Below, in pieces: positions 27,257-35,949 of a DNA stretch of 64,000 nucleotides. Position 1 is the stretch's first letter. Each line of letters opens with the position of its first letter. The notes beneath the pieces are model-generated. The model made no database searches, was not told the DNA's origin, and saw nothing but the letters and a program-made list of their open reading frames with translations. The stretch is from Sinomicrobium kalidii (GTDB lineage: Bacteria; Bacteroidota; Bacteroidia; Flavobacteriales; Flavobacteriaceae): positions 2,943,501 to 3,007,500 of the forward strand of contig NZ_CP089211.1 in the NCBI RefSeq assembly GCF_021183825.1, in the 5' to 3' direction. The position numbers were made by a program, and so were the translations under genes.

Positions 27257-28906
27257 ATGAAAACAGATAATAGCATTTTTAACTTAAAGACGCTGTTCTT
27301 GCTGGGAATAGGAGTCCTGCTTTTCCATGCGTGCAGCGACGACGATAAGGCATCATTCGAGCAAACCAGGCTGTTCCGCCCGGTTCTTAACGAACCCCTC
27401 TATGCAGAAGGGAATACCATTATTGCGGATATGGGAAACCTCAAGGAAGCTATCGGGTATACCCTTGAGGTGAGCCGCGATACCTTTGCTACCGTAGAAT
27501 ATACTATAGAGACCGATACCGGTTATGTGGAGATCAATAAAGACCTTACCGGCCAGGAACTGTTCTGGAATACCCTTTACCAGGTACGGGCCACGGCACA
27601 TGCCTCAGATCCGGAATACGACAGCAAGGTGTCTGATCTGGGAAATGTAAAAACAGAGCGTTTCCCCTCCATTCTGAATATCCCTGAAACCTATGATGTC
27701 ACCGATGTAGCGGCCAGGGTAACCTGGACGGTAGCTGGATCGCCCGTAACGGGGATAAAGGTATTTGCACCGGATGATCTTTACCTGGAAGACCCGCTCT
27801 TTGATGAAGTCGCTGTCCCGGAAGAAGGACGGGAAACAGGAGAAGCCATTGTGGAGGGGCTGGAGCCCGAAACCGAATACCAGGTAGCGATCTACAGCGA
27901 CGAAGAACTCCGGGGATGGGTCAACTATACCACCAGGGAAGCCTTGCCTTCCGGTGAAAATGTAATTGACCTCCGGGAAAGCGATGACCCCATGGTCCTG
28001 GGCGAAACCCTGCAGACCGCCGCCGATGGAAGTATAATCCTGCTTAAAAGGGGAATGGTCTACGATATGTCCCAGCCCCCCTTACTGGAAAGATCTGTTG
28101 AAATTCGCGGAGGCTACGGTTTTGTCCCTGAGTTGCCAACAATTGAAATGGGGCACCATAAAGGTTTTGATATTGCTGATACCGGTGTGGAATCTGTAGT
28201 ATTTAATGGAGTGGCCATAAAAGGCCCATTCGATGGTTCTTTCCTGTTCTATCTTAACAGTAACGGAACTTTAGGGGAATTACGCTATGAGAATTGTAAA
28301 ATAGGTCCGCTTAGGGGAGGTGTGCGAACTAAAGACGGAGCAGGAACTATTGATAAAATTACAATGAACAATATCGTAGTGGATAGCCTGGAGAGTTATA
28401 ATCTAATTTATATGGAAAAATCGGACTGGACTATAGGGGATATTCATATTTCAAATTCAACTTTTTCTAATATAGGAAGCAGTTTTATAAGAAGTAATAG
28501 TGTTAATGATACCCGTTCAATAATAGTGGAATCCTCAACCTTTTACGAAGTTGCACACAGCGGAAGGAACATTTTCGATTGGGGCCAGGACGGGGTCAAT
28601 GTCACCGACGGTATTGTGTTACGTAACAATATATGGGGGCGTGGCTGGAACACGGCCGGTGAGGAAGATTACGGTATCAAAGGGTTTAATGGTCTTGAGA
28701 ATACAAGTTTCACTCTGGAAAATAACTGGGGCACGGAAGATCTGGATATTTATTCCAATGAGATCCCCGGGTTTCCGAATTTCACTTATGGCGGTCCCTC
28801 CGAAGACCTTTGGGTTGCCCCCGATAATAGTGACTTTAATTTTGGAGATTCGAGTTTCTCCGGGAAGTACAATGCCGGTGACCCGCGCTGGAGAGCGGAA
28901 CTCTGA
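27257..28906 (+). CDS. DUF4957/DUF5123-type surface lipoprotein (pectin locus)
   Basis: A 549-residue lipoprotein. The start ATG 27257 was chosen as it gives a signal ending FHAC (C26) followed by SDDDK, an acidic export signal. About residues 40-230 contain two fibronectin type III-like domains (VDGLEPETEYQVAIYSDEE-like pattern, here EGLEPETEYQVAIY). From about 240 a right-handed beta-helix with repeated N/D-rich turns (NNIVVDSLESYNLIY, IHISNSTFSNIG) matches the DUF4957/DUF5123 proteins found in Bacteroidota pectin loci. It is thought to bind rather than cut polymer; I see no catalytic set. It follows SusD with a 22-base gap and probably is a surface glycan-binding accessory. Residues about 370-435 are coded by an AT-richer stretch. 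Confidence 0.8.
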   Translation: MKTDNSIFNLKTLFLLGIGVLLFHACSDDDKASFEQTRLFRPVLNEPLYAEGNTIIADMGNLKEAIGYTLEVSRDTFATVEYTIETDTGYVEINKDLTGQELFWNTLYQVRATAHASDPEYDSKVSDLGNVKTERFPSILNIPETYDVTDVAARVTWTVAGSPVTGIKVFAPDDLYLEDPLFDEVAVPEEGRETGEAIVEGLEPETEYQVAIYSDEELRGWVNYTTREALPSGENVIDLRESDDPMVLGETLQTAADGSIILLKRGMVYDMSQPPLLERSVEIRGGYGFVPELPTIEMGHHKGFDIADTGVESVVFNGVAIKGPFDGSFLFYLNSNGTLGELRYENCKIGPLRGGVRTKDGAGTIDKITMNNIVVDSLESYNLIYMEKSDWTIGDIHISNSTFSNIGSSFIRSNSVNDTRSIIVESSTFYEVAHSGRNIFDWGQDGVNVTDGIVLRNNIWGRGWNTAGEEDYGIKGFNGLENTSFTLENNWGTEDLDIYSNEIPGFPNFTYGGPSEDLWVAPDNSDFNFGDSSFSGKYNAGDPRWRAEL

Positions 28907-28975
28907 TCCCGTGGATATAAGGGGGCGGTTAACCGGATTTAACGACCAAAAATCTTTACGCTAATAAACTTAAAT

Positions 28976-29160
28976 TCAAGTGCATGGCAAAATTAAAACA
29001 GTTTCTCAGGCTTTGCCGGAACATCAATTTTACCCTTTCCATTTCGACCGGGCTCAATGCATCGCCTGAAAGGAGTCTGATTTTCCTCGATTTCTCCCTT
29101 TAGGGTCGGGGTACAAAATCGAGGAAAATCAGGCGGAATTGAATTTTGCCATGCACTAAA
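28976..29160. mobile_element. MITE-like element, copy C, upstream of the first pectate lyase
   Basis: 185 bases. The right end AATTTTGCCATGCACTAAA and left end AGTGCATGGCAAAATT are inverted repeats with the family's variant bases (GTGCATGGC for GTACATGAC). The left terminal TTT reads TCA. Flanks AACTTAAAT and CCATTAAAT agree at six of nine positions, an eroded 9-bp duplication. The core is in reverse orientation to copy A (CTCAATGCATCGCC) and shares GATTTTCCTCGATTT with copy B. The oldest of the three copies. Confidence 0.85.
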
Positions 29161-29197
29161 CCATTAAATTGAATATTAACCCCGAAAAAGGAATGAA

Positions 29198-30694
29198 ATG
29201 AAGATCAGGAATTATATCATAATGGCTGTGACCGGACTGGTCCTGGCCTGCAGTGCTGAAGATGCGACGGGTATCGGCAATAATGACGATCCCGCCGGAG
29301 AGAACGGAGACCAGGAAGAGGTTACGGAAGATCCCGTACAGGTCGAAGAAGAAGCCTATGCCTTTCCCGGGGCCGAAGGCTTTGGCCGTAATACAACCGG
29401 AGGCAGGGGAGGAAAAGTACTGTTCGTAACCAATTTGAACGACAGCGGTGAAGGCAGCTTTAGGGCCGCTGTGAATGAAAGCGGCCCCCGTTACATCTTA
29501 TTTAAGGTGTCGGGAAATATCGAATTAAAGTCGAGGCTGAACATCAGCAACGGGAACCTGACCATTGCCGGACAGACAGCACCGGGCGACGGTATCTGCA
29601 TTAAGGACTACCCCGTGGTTATTGATGCCGATAATATAATTATCCGCTTTCTGAGGTTCAGGATGGGCGACGAAGCTGAACAGGAAGCCGATGCCCTGGA
29701 ATCGCGGTTTCATAAAAACATCATCATCGACCATTGTTCGCTGAGCTGGAGTACTGACGAAACGGCAACCTTTTATTCCAATGAAAATACCACCCTGCAA
29801 TGGTGCTTTATCACGGAAAGCCTGAGGAATTCCGTGCACGGTAAGGGAGCACATGGCTATGGCGGTATCTGGGGCGGTAAAAGGGCCTCTTTTCACCACA
29901 ACCTGCTGGCCCATCACGACAGCAGGAACCCGAGACTTGGCGAAAGAGCAGATGAGTCCTTTGCACTTACCGACCTGGTAGACCTCAGGAACAATGTGGT
30001 CTACAACTGGCAGGGCAACAGCGCCTACGGGGGCGAGGCCATGAATGTCAACATCGTGAACTGCTATTACAAACCCGGGCCGGCAACAACCAAGACCGAA
30101 CGCATCATTTCCATTGATAAGAGCAAAAATGAAGATTCGGAGGTTTATGATGTCTGGGGCAAGTTCTACATAGACGGTAATTATATGGAAGGAAGCGCAC
30201 GTGCCACCGATGATAATTGGGAATACGGTGTGTACAACCAGTTTCACCACAGTTACGGTGAAGTTCCGGACGAAGACAAAGCGGCCATGCGCCTGCCGGA
30301 ACCTCATGATATTGAAAATAATGTAACCACCCATTCCGCACAGGAAGCCTATGAAAAAGTGCTGGATTTCGGCGGAGCGTCATTGTCCAGGGATGCCGTG
30401 GATGCGCGGATAGCGGAGGAAGTCCGTACGGCCTCCTACACCTATGAAGGATCGAACGGAAGCACCAACGGGATTATTGATACCCAGGCCGATGTTGGCG
30501 GATGGCCCGCACTGGAAAGCCTGGACCCCGCCAGGGATACTTCCGGTGACGGGATGCCGGACGAATGGAAAGAGAAAATGAAACTGGACCCCGAAGCGGA
30601 TAACCCGAACGGAAATGAGTTGAGTACGGCATATGACAATATCGAAGTATATATGAACAGCTTGGTAGAAGCGATCACAGAAAACCAGAATTAA
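29198..30694 (+). CDS. pectate lyase family 1 protein, surface lipoprotein
   Basis: A 498-residue lyase. The lipoprotein signal ends LVLAC (C18), then the acidic linker ATGIGNNDDPAGE. The catalytic parallel beta-helix starts AYAFPGAEGFGRNTTGGRGG, the usual PL1 opening of this bacterial subfamily, with DHCSLSWSTDE and RNPRLGER (Arg-rich catalytic/binding region). The C-terminus has DTSGDGMPDEWKEKM, a calcium-binding-like motif. It cleaves polygalacturonate by beta-elimination. Position after SusC/SusD and lipidation with an acidic tail suggest that it works on the cell surface making fragments for import. A paralogue at 31932 has a different signal. Confidence 0.92.
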   Translation: MKIRNYIIMAVTGLVLACSAEDATGIGNNDDPAGENGDQEEVTEDPVQVEEEAYAFPGAEGFGRNTTGGRGGKVLFVTNLNDSGEGSFRAAVNESGPRYILFKVSGNIELKSRLNISNGNLTIAGQTAPGDGICIKDYPVVIDADNIIIRFLRFRMGDEAEQEADALESRFHKNIIIDHCSLSWSTDETATFYSNENTTLQWCFITESLRNSVHGKGAHGYGGIWGGKRASFHHNLLAHHDSRNPRLGERADESFALTDLVDLRNNVVYNWQGNSAYGGEAMNVNIVNCYYKPGPATTKTERIISIDKSKNEDSEVYDVWGKFYIDGNYMEGSARATDDNWEYGVYNQFHHSYGEVPDEDKAAMRLPEPHDIENNVTTHSAQEAYEKVLDFGGASLSRDAVDARIAEEVRTASYTYEGSNGSTNGIIDTQADVGGWPALESLDPARDTSGDGMPDEWKEKMKLDPEADNPNGNELSTAYDNIEVYMNSLVEAITENQN

Positions 30695-30801
30695 AAAGAA
30701 CACAGGTAACGGAAATAAGACAGGAAAAACAAGAACAAAACCTGTACTGTCGCAAGTCTCAAGACCTGTTACAACTTTAAAAATCATTAAACCCCGAACA
30801 A

Positions 30802-31905
30802 ATGAAACTTTACTTCATATTTCTTTTCTCGATAATCTCTCTGATATCTTGCGAGACCTCAAGTACCGGAATAGGGGAGCAGGAATCCGTCTCAGAGGAC
30901 AAATCTACCGAAGAAACCCCGGACGAAGACCCCGGTAAAAGTCCTGAAGAAGAACCGGAATACGATTATGTAGTGGCAAAGGACAACAGCGGTGATTTTA
31001 CCTCGGTGCAGGAAGCATTCGATGCAATTCCCGATAATTCAGCCGAAAGAATTGCTGTTTATGTGAAAAACGGAACGTATGAGGAAGTAATTATGCTCGA
31101 CCAGAATAAAAATAACGTTTCCCTTATTGGCGAAAGTGTTGAGGGCGTTATTCTTACTTATGACAATTATAGCGGTAAGGAGAATCCGGATACCGGGGAA
31201 ACCTACGGAACGACCAACTCGGCCAGTTTTTTTATTTACGGGGAGAATTTTTACGCCCATAACATCACTTTTGAAAATGCTGCCGGCCCTGTAGGACAAG
31301 CACTGGCCATTTCCATCAGGGGCGATTACGGTGGAGATAAGGCCGTGTTTGATAACTGCAGGTTTTTGGGGCACCAGGATACACTGTTCGGTTCTGAAGG
31401 GAGGCAATATTTTAAGGATTGCTACATAGAAGGAACTACTGATTTTATTTTCGGAAGCTCAACGGCATTTTTCGACAACTGTCACCTGCATACCAAGGGA
31501 GGAAGTGCCATTACCGCAGCTTCTACCGAAGCATATGTAGCCTTCGGTTATGTGTTCAGTAATTGTAAGATCACAGGAACAAATAACCATATTACTACCC
31601 TGGGCCGTCCCTGGCGACCTTATGCGGCAGTCGCCTATTTAAACACTGAGATGTCTGCTTCCGTTAAACCCGAAGGGTGGGATAACTGGGGGAATGAAGA
31701 AAACGAAGAAACTGCCCGTTATGCGGAATATAATTCTACAGGAGACGGGGCAGCCCCCGGTCAGCGTGTAGCGTGGATAAAATTCCTGACTGACGAAGAA
31801 GCAAAGTTGTATACCGTGGAGAATGTATTGAAAACAACATATTCAGACCCGCCTGTGGTTGATAACTGGAATCCGCTGGAGCTTGTAGGGGCATACGACC
31901 ATTAA
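30802..31905 (+). CDS. pectin methylesterase (CE8), surface lipoprotein
   Basis: A 367-residue carbohydrate esterase family 8 enzyme that removes methyl esters from galacturonan. The signal ends LISC (C17); the linker STGIGEQESVSEDKS is acidic and starts like that of the lyase at 29198 (TGIG). In the beta-helix, GHQDTLFG holds the first catalytic Asp, TTDFIFGSSTAFFDN the second, and LGRPWRPYA the conserved Arg and Trp. All CE8 residues seem present. It lies 107 bases after the lyase. De-esterification on the surface would open the polymer to lyases. Confidence 0.94.
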   Translation: MKLYFIFLFSIISLISCETSSTGIGEQESVSEDKSTEETPDEDPGKSPEEEPEYDYVVAKDNSGDFTSVQEAFDAIPDNSAERIAVYVKNGTYEEVIMLDQNKNNVSLIGESVEGVILTYDNYSGKENPDTGETYGTTNSASFFIYGENFYAHNITFENAAGPVGQALAISIRGDYGGDKAVFDNCRFLGHQDTLFGSEGRQYFKDCYIEGTTDFIFGSSTAFFDNCHLHTKGGSAITAASTEAYVAFGYVFSNCKITGTNNHITTLGRPWRPYAAVAYLNTEMSASVKPEGWDNWGNEENEETARYAEYNSTGDGAAPGQRVAWIKFLTDEEAKLYTVENVLKTTYSDPPVVDNWNPLELVGAYDH

Positions 31906-31931
31906 ACGCTTAACTTGACTAAAATGGATAT

Positions 31932-33260
31932 ATGCATGTAATTTCAGAATCGATAAAGACTGTTTTCCTGGTCGGGATGCTGCTGATGAGTTGTTGGCAA
32001 ACTAATGCCCAGCTACCGGCATTCCCCGGTGCCGAAGGTTTCGGCAGGTATGCCACCGGAGGTCGGGGCGGACTCGTATATGTCGTTACGAATCTGAATG
32101 ATTCCGGAGAGGGAAGTCTGCGAAAAGGGATTCTTAAAAAAGGTCCCCGCATTATTGTTTTTGCCGTTTCGGGTACCATTGCTTTAAAGTCAAAACTGGA
32201 TATTAACAACGGGGACCTGACCATTCTCGGGCAAACGGCCCCGGGAAAAGGGATTACCATTAAAGGATATCCCGTTAGTGTGAAAAGCGATAATGTAATA
32301 GTCAGGTACCTGCGTCTCAGAATGGGCGATAGCCACAAAATAGAAGGCGATGCCCTCGGGGGAAGAGGTGTGGAGCAGGTGATCATAGACCATTGTTCCA
32401 TAAGCTGGGCGATAGATGAAAACGTATCTTTTTACAGGAACAGGAACTTTACAATGCAGTGGTGTATTGTATCCGAAGCCCTGAACGCATCCGTACACCA
32501 CAAGGGGGAACATGGTTACGGCGGCATATGGGGTGGAATAAATGCCTCTTTTCACCATAACCTGATTGCAAGTAACAAAAGCCGGAACCCGCGTTTTAGC
32601 GGTTCGGGCAGCACAAAAAACCCGGAAGACGAATTTGTGGACTTCAGGAATAACGTTATTTTTAACTGGCAGATCAACAGTATTTACGGCGGGGAGCGGG
32701 GAACATACAATGTAGTGAACAATTATTTTAAACCCGGCCCCGCCACGGAAGCGTCAAAGAGGGAAAGGATCATTAATCCGTCCGAACCTTACGGGAAATT
32801 CTATGTTGACGGCAATTATATGGAGGGTTCCGCAAAGGTCTCTGCGAATAACTGGGATGGCGGTGTACAGTGCGATGATTATAAGGCCACGCGCCTGGTT
32901 AAGGAGGTCCCGGTGAACAACATCACCACCCAACCTGCGGAAGTGGCCTTCGGAAAGGTACTCGACGATGCCGGCGCCAGTATAAAAAGGGATGAGGTGG
33001 ACCGGAGGATTATCCGTGAAGTAAAAAACGGAAAGCCCGTCTTTGGAAATGGCATTATCGATTCCCAGGAAGATGTGGGCGGATGGCCGGAAATAAAAAC
33101 AGAAAGGATAAAGACAGATCGTGATAAAGACGGTATCCCCGACCGATGGGAAAAAGACCACGGACTGGACCCCGGTGAAAACGATGCGGATCAATATACG
33201 TTACACGAGGCTTATACGAATATCGAAGTATATGCGAATACGCTGATACCCGGTTCCTGA
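31932..33260 (+). CDS. pectate lyase family 1 protein, second copy
   Basis: A 442-residue lyase sharing its layout with the one at 29198 (AFPGAEGFGRYATGGRGG, DHCSISWAIDENVSF, RNPRFSG). The N-terminal signal ends LLMSCWQTNAQ; this may be cut after NAQ or lipidated at C21, so its location is uncertain. It lacks the acidic linker, which favours the periplasm. The C-terminal end keeps DRDKDGIPDRWEKDHGLDPG, a calcium-binding motif. The stop codon lies within a small palindrome (33255-33283). Probably shortens imported galacturonides. Confidence 0.92.
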   Translation: MHVISESIKTVFLVGMLLMSCWQTNAQLPAFPGAEGFGRYATGGRGGLVYVVTNLNDSGEGSLRKGILKKGPRIIVFAVSGTIALKSKLDINNGDLTILGQTAPGKGITIKGYPVSVKSDNVIVRYLRLRMGDSHKIEGDALGGRGVEQVIIDHCSISWAIDENVSFYRNRNFTMQWCIVSEALNASVHHKGEHGYGGIWGGINASFHHNLIASNKSRNPRFSGSGSTKNPEDEFVDFRNNVIFNWQINSIYGGERGTYNVVNNYFKPGPATEASKRERIINPSEPYGKFYVDGNYMEGSAKVSANNWDGGVQCDDYKATRLVKEVPVNNITTQPAEVAFGKVLDDAGASIKRDEVDRRIIREVKNGKPVFGNGIIDSQEDVGGWPEIKTERIKTDRDKDGIPDRWEKDHGLDPGENDADQYTLHEAYTNIEVYANTLIPGS

Positions 33261-33283
33261 TCTTGATATGATCGGGATCGGGA
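33255..33283. repeat. palindrome spanning the stop codon of the second lyase
   Basis: TCCTGATCTTGAT-atg-ATCGGGATCGGGA. The right arm has perfect ATCGGG words; the left arm differs from its complement by three C-to-T changes that still allow G-U pairs in RNA. The gene's TGA stop (33258-33260) is inside the left arm. Confidence 0.65.
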
Positions 33284-33341
33284 GCAGGGTTTTAAACCAC
33301 AAACCGACACCAGTAAAACAACTAATATAAATAACAGACAG

Positions 33342-34787
33342 ATGAAGATTAAAACGCCATGTTTCTCAAAAACAGTGTACATTTTTTTGGCATTAATGCC
33401 TTTGTGCCTACAATCGTGTAAGAACACCAAAGAAAATAAGCAGGCCGTAAAAAAAGAGGTAGTCGACCCTGCCGATGAGGTTATTAAGAATATTGTAGTC
33501 CCCGAATTTCCGGACAAGACGTTCGCCATTACCGATTTCGGGGCGGTAGGAGACGGAACCACCTTGAATACGGATGCATTTAAAGAAGCCATCGCCGCAT
33601 GTCACGAGGCCGGGGGCGGAAAGGTGGTTGTGCCTTCCGGTAAATTCCTTACCGGGCCGATCCACCTTAAAAGCAACGTAAACCTGCATACCGAAGAAGG
33701 TGCGGTGGTCCTCTTCAGTACAAATACGGAAGATTACCTGCCTGTTGTTCATACTTCCTATGAAGGGGTGGAATTGATGAACTATTCCCCGCTTATTTAT
33801 GCCTATCGGCAAAAGAACATTGCCGTGACCGGTAAAGGGGTCTTTAACGGCCAGGCCGGTAACTCGAACTGGTGGCCGTGGTGTGGCAGCAAAGACTATG
33901 GCTATGTCGAAGGAGCTCCCCACCAGAGGAATGAACAAAACCTGCCGCGTTTGCGAAAGATGAATGACGAAGGAACCCCGGTAGAAGAACGGGTTTTCGG
34001 AAAGGGACATCATCTGAGACCCACTTTTTTCGAGCCTTTTGAATGCGAAAATGTGTGGGTACAGGGCGTTACTTTTACCAATGCCCCTTTTTGGGTGATG
34101 CACCCCATAAAGTCGAACAGCGTTACTGTTGACGGGGTAACTGTAAAAAGCCACGGGCCCAACAATGACGGTTGTGACCCGGAATATGCCAAAAATGTTC
34201 ACATTAAGAACTGTGTATTTGATACCGGGGACGATTGTATAGCCATAAAATCGGGAAGAAACAACGATGGCCGGCGCGTCAATATCCCCAGCGAAAATAT
34301 TGTGGTGGAAGACTGCGATATGAAAGACGGCCACGGCGGGGTGGTTATGGGAAGTGAGATCTCTGCCGGGGTCAGAAACGTATATGTTCGTAATTGTACC
34401 ATGGACAGTCCGAACCTCGACAGGGCTATCCGGATAAAAACCAATACCCTGAGGGGCGGATTTGTAGAGAACGTTTACGTCAATAATATTCAGGTCGGCC
34501 AGGTGAAGGAAGCGGTGCTGAAGATCAATACCCATTACGCGATCTACGAGGATCAGGAAGGCGAATACATGCCTGCCATAAAAAATATTCACCTGAAAGA
34601 TGTTACGGTGAAGAACAGTGGCAAATACGGCATCCTGATCAGGGGACGGGAAGCGTCGAAAGTCCGGAATGTAAGTTTTGAGAATGTCAGTATCAGTGGT
34701 GCCAAAACTGCGATGTCAGTAGAGAATTCGGAGCCCGTTAAATTTATAAATACAACCATTAACGGTAAAAAATATGATACAGAATAA
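33342..34787 (+). CDS. glycoside hydrolase family 28 polygalacturonase
   Basis: A 481-residue GH28 enzyme. A lipoprotein signal ends LQSC (C26) followed by a lysine-rich tail (KNTKENKQAVKK), which argues for a periplasm-facing anchor. The beta-helix opens FAITDFGAVGDGTTLNTDAF. Catalytic blocks: HGPNNDGCDPEYAKNV, FDTGDDCIAIKSG with the paired Asp, GHGGVVMGSE, and RAIRIKTN. These match the four GH28 motifs. It probably releases galacturonic acid from the ends of oligogalacturonides. It fits the flow after lyases and esterase. Confidence 0.95.
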   Translation: MKIKTPCFSKTVYIFLALMPLCLQSCKNTKENKQAVKKEVVDPADEVIKNIVVPEFPDKTFAITDFGAVGDGTTLNTDAFKEAIAACHEAGGGKVVVPSGKFLTGPIHLKSNVNLHTEEGAVVLFSTNTEDYLPVVHTSYEGVELMNYSPLIYAYRQKNIAVTGKGVFNGQAGNSNWWPWCGSKDYGYVEGAPHQRNEQNLPRLRKMNDEGTPVEERVFGKGHHLRPTFFEPFECENVWVQGVTFTNAPFWVMHPIKSNSVTVDGVTVKSHGPNNDGCDPEYAKNVHIKNCVFDTGDDCIAIKSGRNNDGRRVNIPSENIVVEDCDMKDGHGGVVMGSEISAGVRNVYVRNCTMDSPNLDRAIRIKTNTLRGGFVENVYVNNIQVGQVKEAVLKINTHYAIYEDQEGEYMPAIKNIHLKDVTVKNSGKYGILIRGREASKVRNVSFENVSISGAKTAMSVENSEPVKFINTTINGKKYDTE

Positions 34788-34833
34788 AAATGACCGGGAT
34801 TTGGTTATCTGCTGATATATAAAATTACTGAAA

Positions 34834-35643
34834 ATGAAAAAGGAATGGCGTTTATTACTGCTGGCGGTATGCCTTTCGTGTTTTGGTCTCACCGCATTTC
34901 GAGGTAAAAAGGACCCGGTAGTGGTTTACCTGATCGGGGATTCTACCATGGCAGATTACAGCAATAATTACGAACCGGGAAAGGACTACATGAAAACGAG
35001 ATATCCCGTAACAGGTTGGGGACAGGTATTTCAGCCTTTTATGAGTGCCGACAGCCTTTACAAGGTCGGGAAATTAATAAAGGCTGACAGCGTACTTGTT
35101 AATGACAGGGCGCGCGGAGGCCGTAGTACGCGTACTTTTTTCCAGGAAGGCCGGTGGCGTTCCGTGTATGAAAACCTGAAGAAAAACGATATTGTGATCA
35201 TGCAGTTCGGGCATAATGACGCTGCCGAAAACAAACCCGAGAGGTATGTGAACACAGAAGGATACAAGGAATTTTTAAGGCTTTACGTATCACAAACCCG
35301 GCAGAAAGGGGCATATCCCATCATTCTAACACCCGTGGCGCGCAATTATCCGTGGGAAGACGGGAGGCTCCATAATGTGCACGGCGCTTATGACCGGGCG
35401 GCAAAAGACGTGGCAAAAGAACTGGATGTGATGTTGATTGATCTGAATCAAAGATCGATGGACCGCTTTACCGAAAAAGGAAAAGAGTACGTCACCAAAA
35501 ATTATTTTATGAACCTTCCTGCCGGTGTTTATGAGGCCTATCCCGAAGGTCAGCATGATAATACGCACTTTCAGCCCGAAGGGGCAACGGAAGTGGCCCG
35601 GTTGGTTTTTGAAGGAATGCAGGAATTAAATGTACGTAAATAA
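34834..35643 (+). CDS. rhamnogalacturonan acetylesterase-like SGNH hydrolase (CE12)
   Basis: A 269-residue GDSL/SGNH esterase. The signal peptide is about 1-22. Block I GDSTMADY (35-42) has the nucleophile S37; ARGGRSTRTF (block II) carries the Gly; MQFGHNDAA (block III) has the Asn; DNTHFQPEGA (block V) has the catalytic Asp and His. This set matches CE12 enzymes that remove acetyl groups from rhamnogalacturonan or pectin. It lies between polygalacturonase and a second esterase. Expected in the periplasm. Confidence 0.92.
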   Translation: MKKEWRLLLLAVCLSCFGLTAFRGKKDPVVVYLIGDSTMADYSNNYEPGKDYMKTRYPVTGWGQVFQPFMSADSLYKVGKLIKADSVLVNDRARGGRSTRTFFQEGRWRSVYENLKKNDIVIMQFGHNDAAENKPERYVNTEGYKEFLRLYVSQTRQKGAYPIILTPVARNYPWEDGRLHNVHGAYDRAAKDVAKELDVMLIDLNQRSMDRFTEKGKEYVTKNYFMNLPAGVYEAYPEGQHDNTHFQPEGATEVARLVFEGMQELNVRK

Positions 35644-35949
35644 CGTAAATAATGGATAAGTTGTCCAGGGCAAAAGCATTGTAAAAGTTTAAGTTCTGTT
35701 TTGAGTTTTAAAAGCACCTCCCTTCATCCCGATGGTTATCGGGACAATCGGGATCGGAGGGTTTGAAATCCCAAACCATTGGATAAACATAAGTGTTTGG
35801 GTGTAATTCCCGGGGCTTGGGCTGGTCAAACTCCCTGTCCTGCACAGCAGGACACCCCCCTCTTTCCCCGATAGCCATCGGGATAAAGAAGGGAGCCTTT
35901 TTTCTTATCCATTATTCATGTTAATTAATAAACAAAACAAACGATACCG
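35644..35949. other. intergenic patch with palindromic repeats
   Basis: 306 bases, no gene. TCCCGATGGTTATCGGGA (35727-35744) is followed by CAATCGGGATCGGAGG, a further half element; CCCGATAGCCATCGGG is at 35867-35882. The flanks CTCCCTT (35717-) and AAGGGAGCC (35888-) bound the patch, and TGTCCTGCACAGCAGGACA lies between. It divides the locus into two probable transcripts. Confidence 0.6.
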
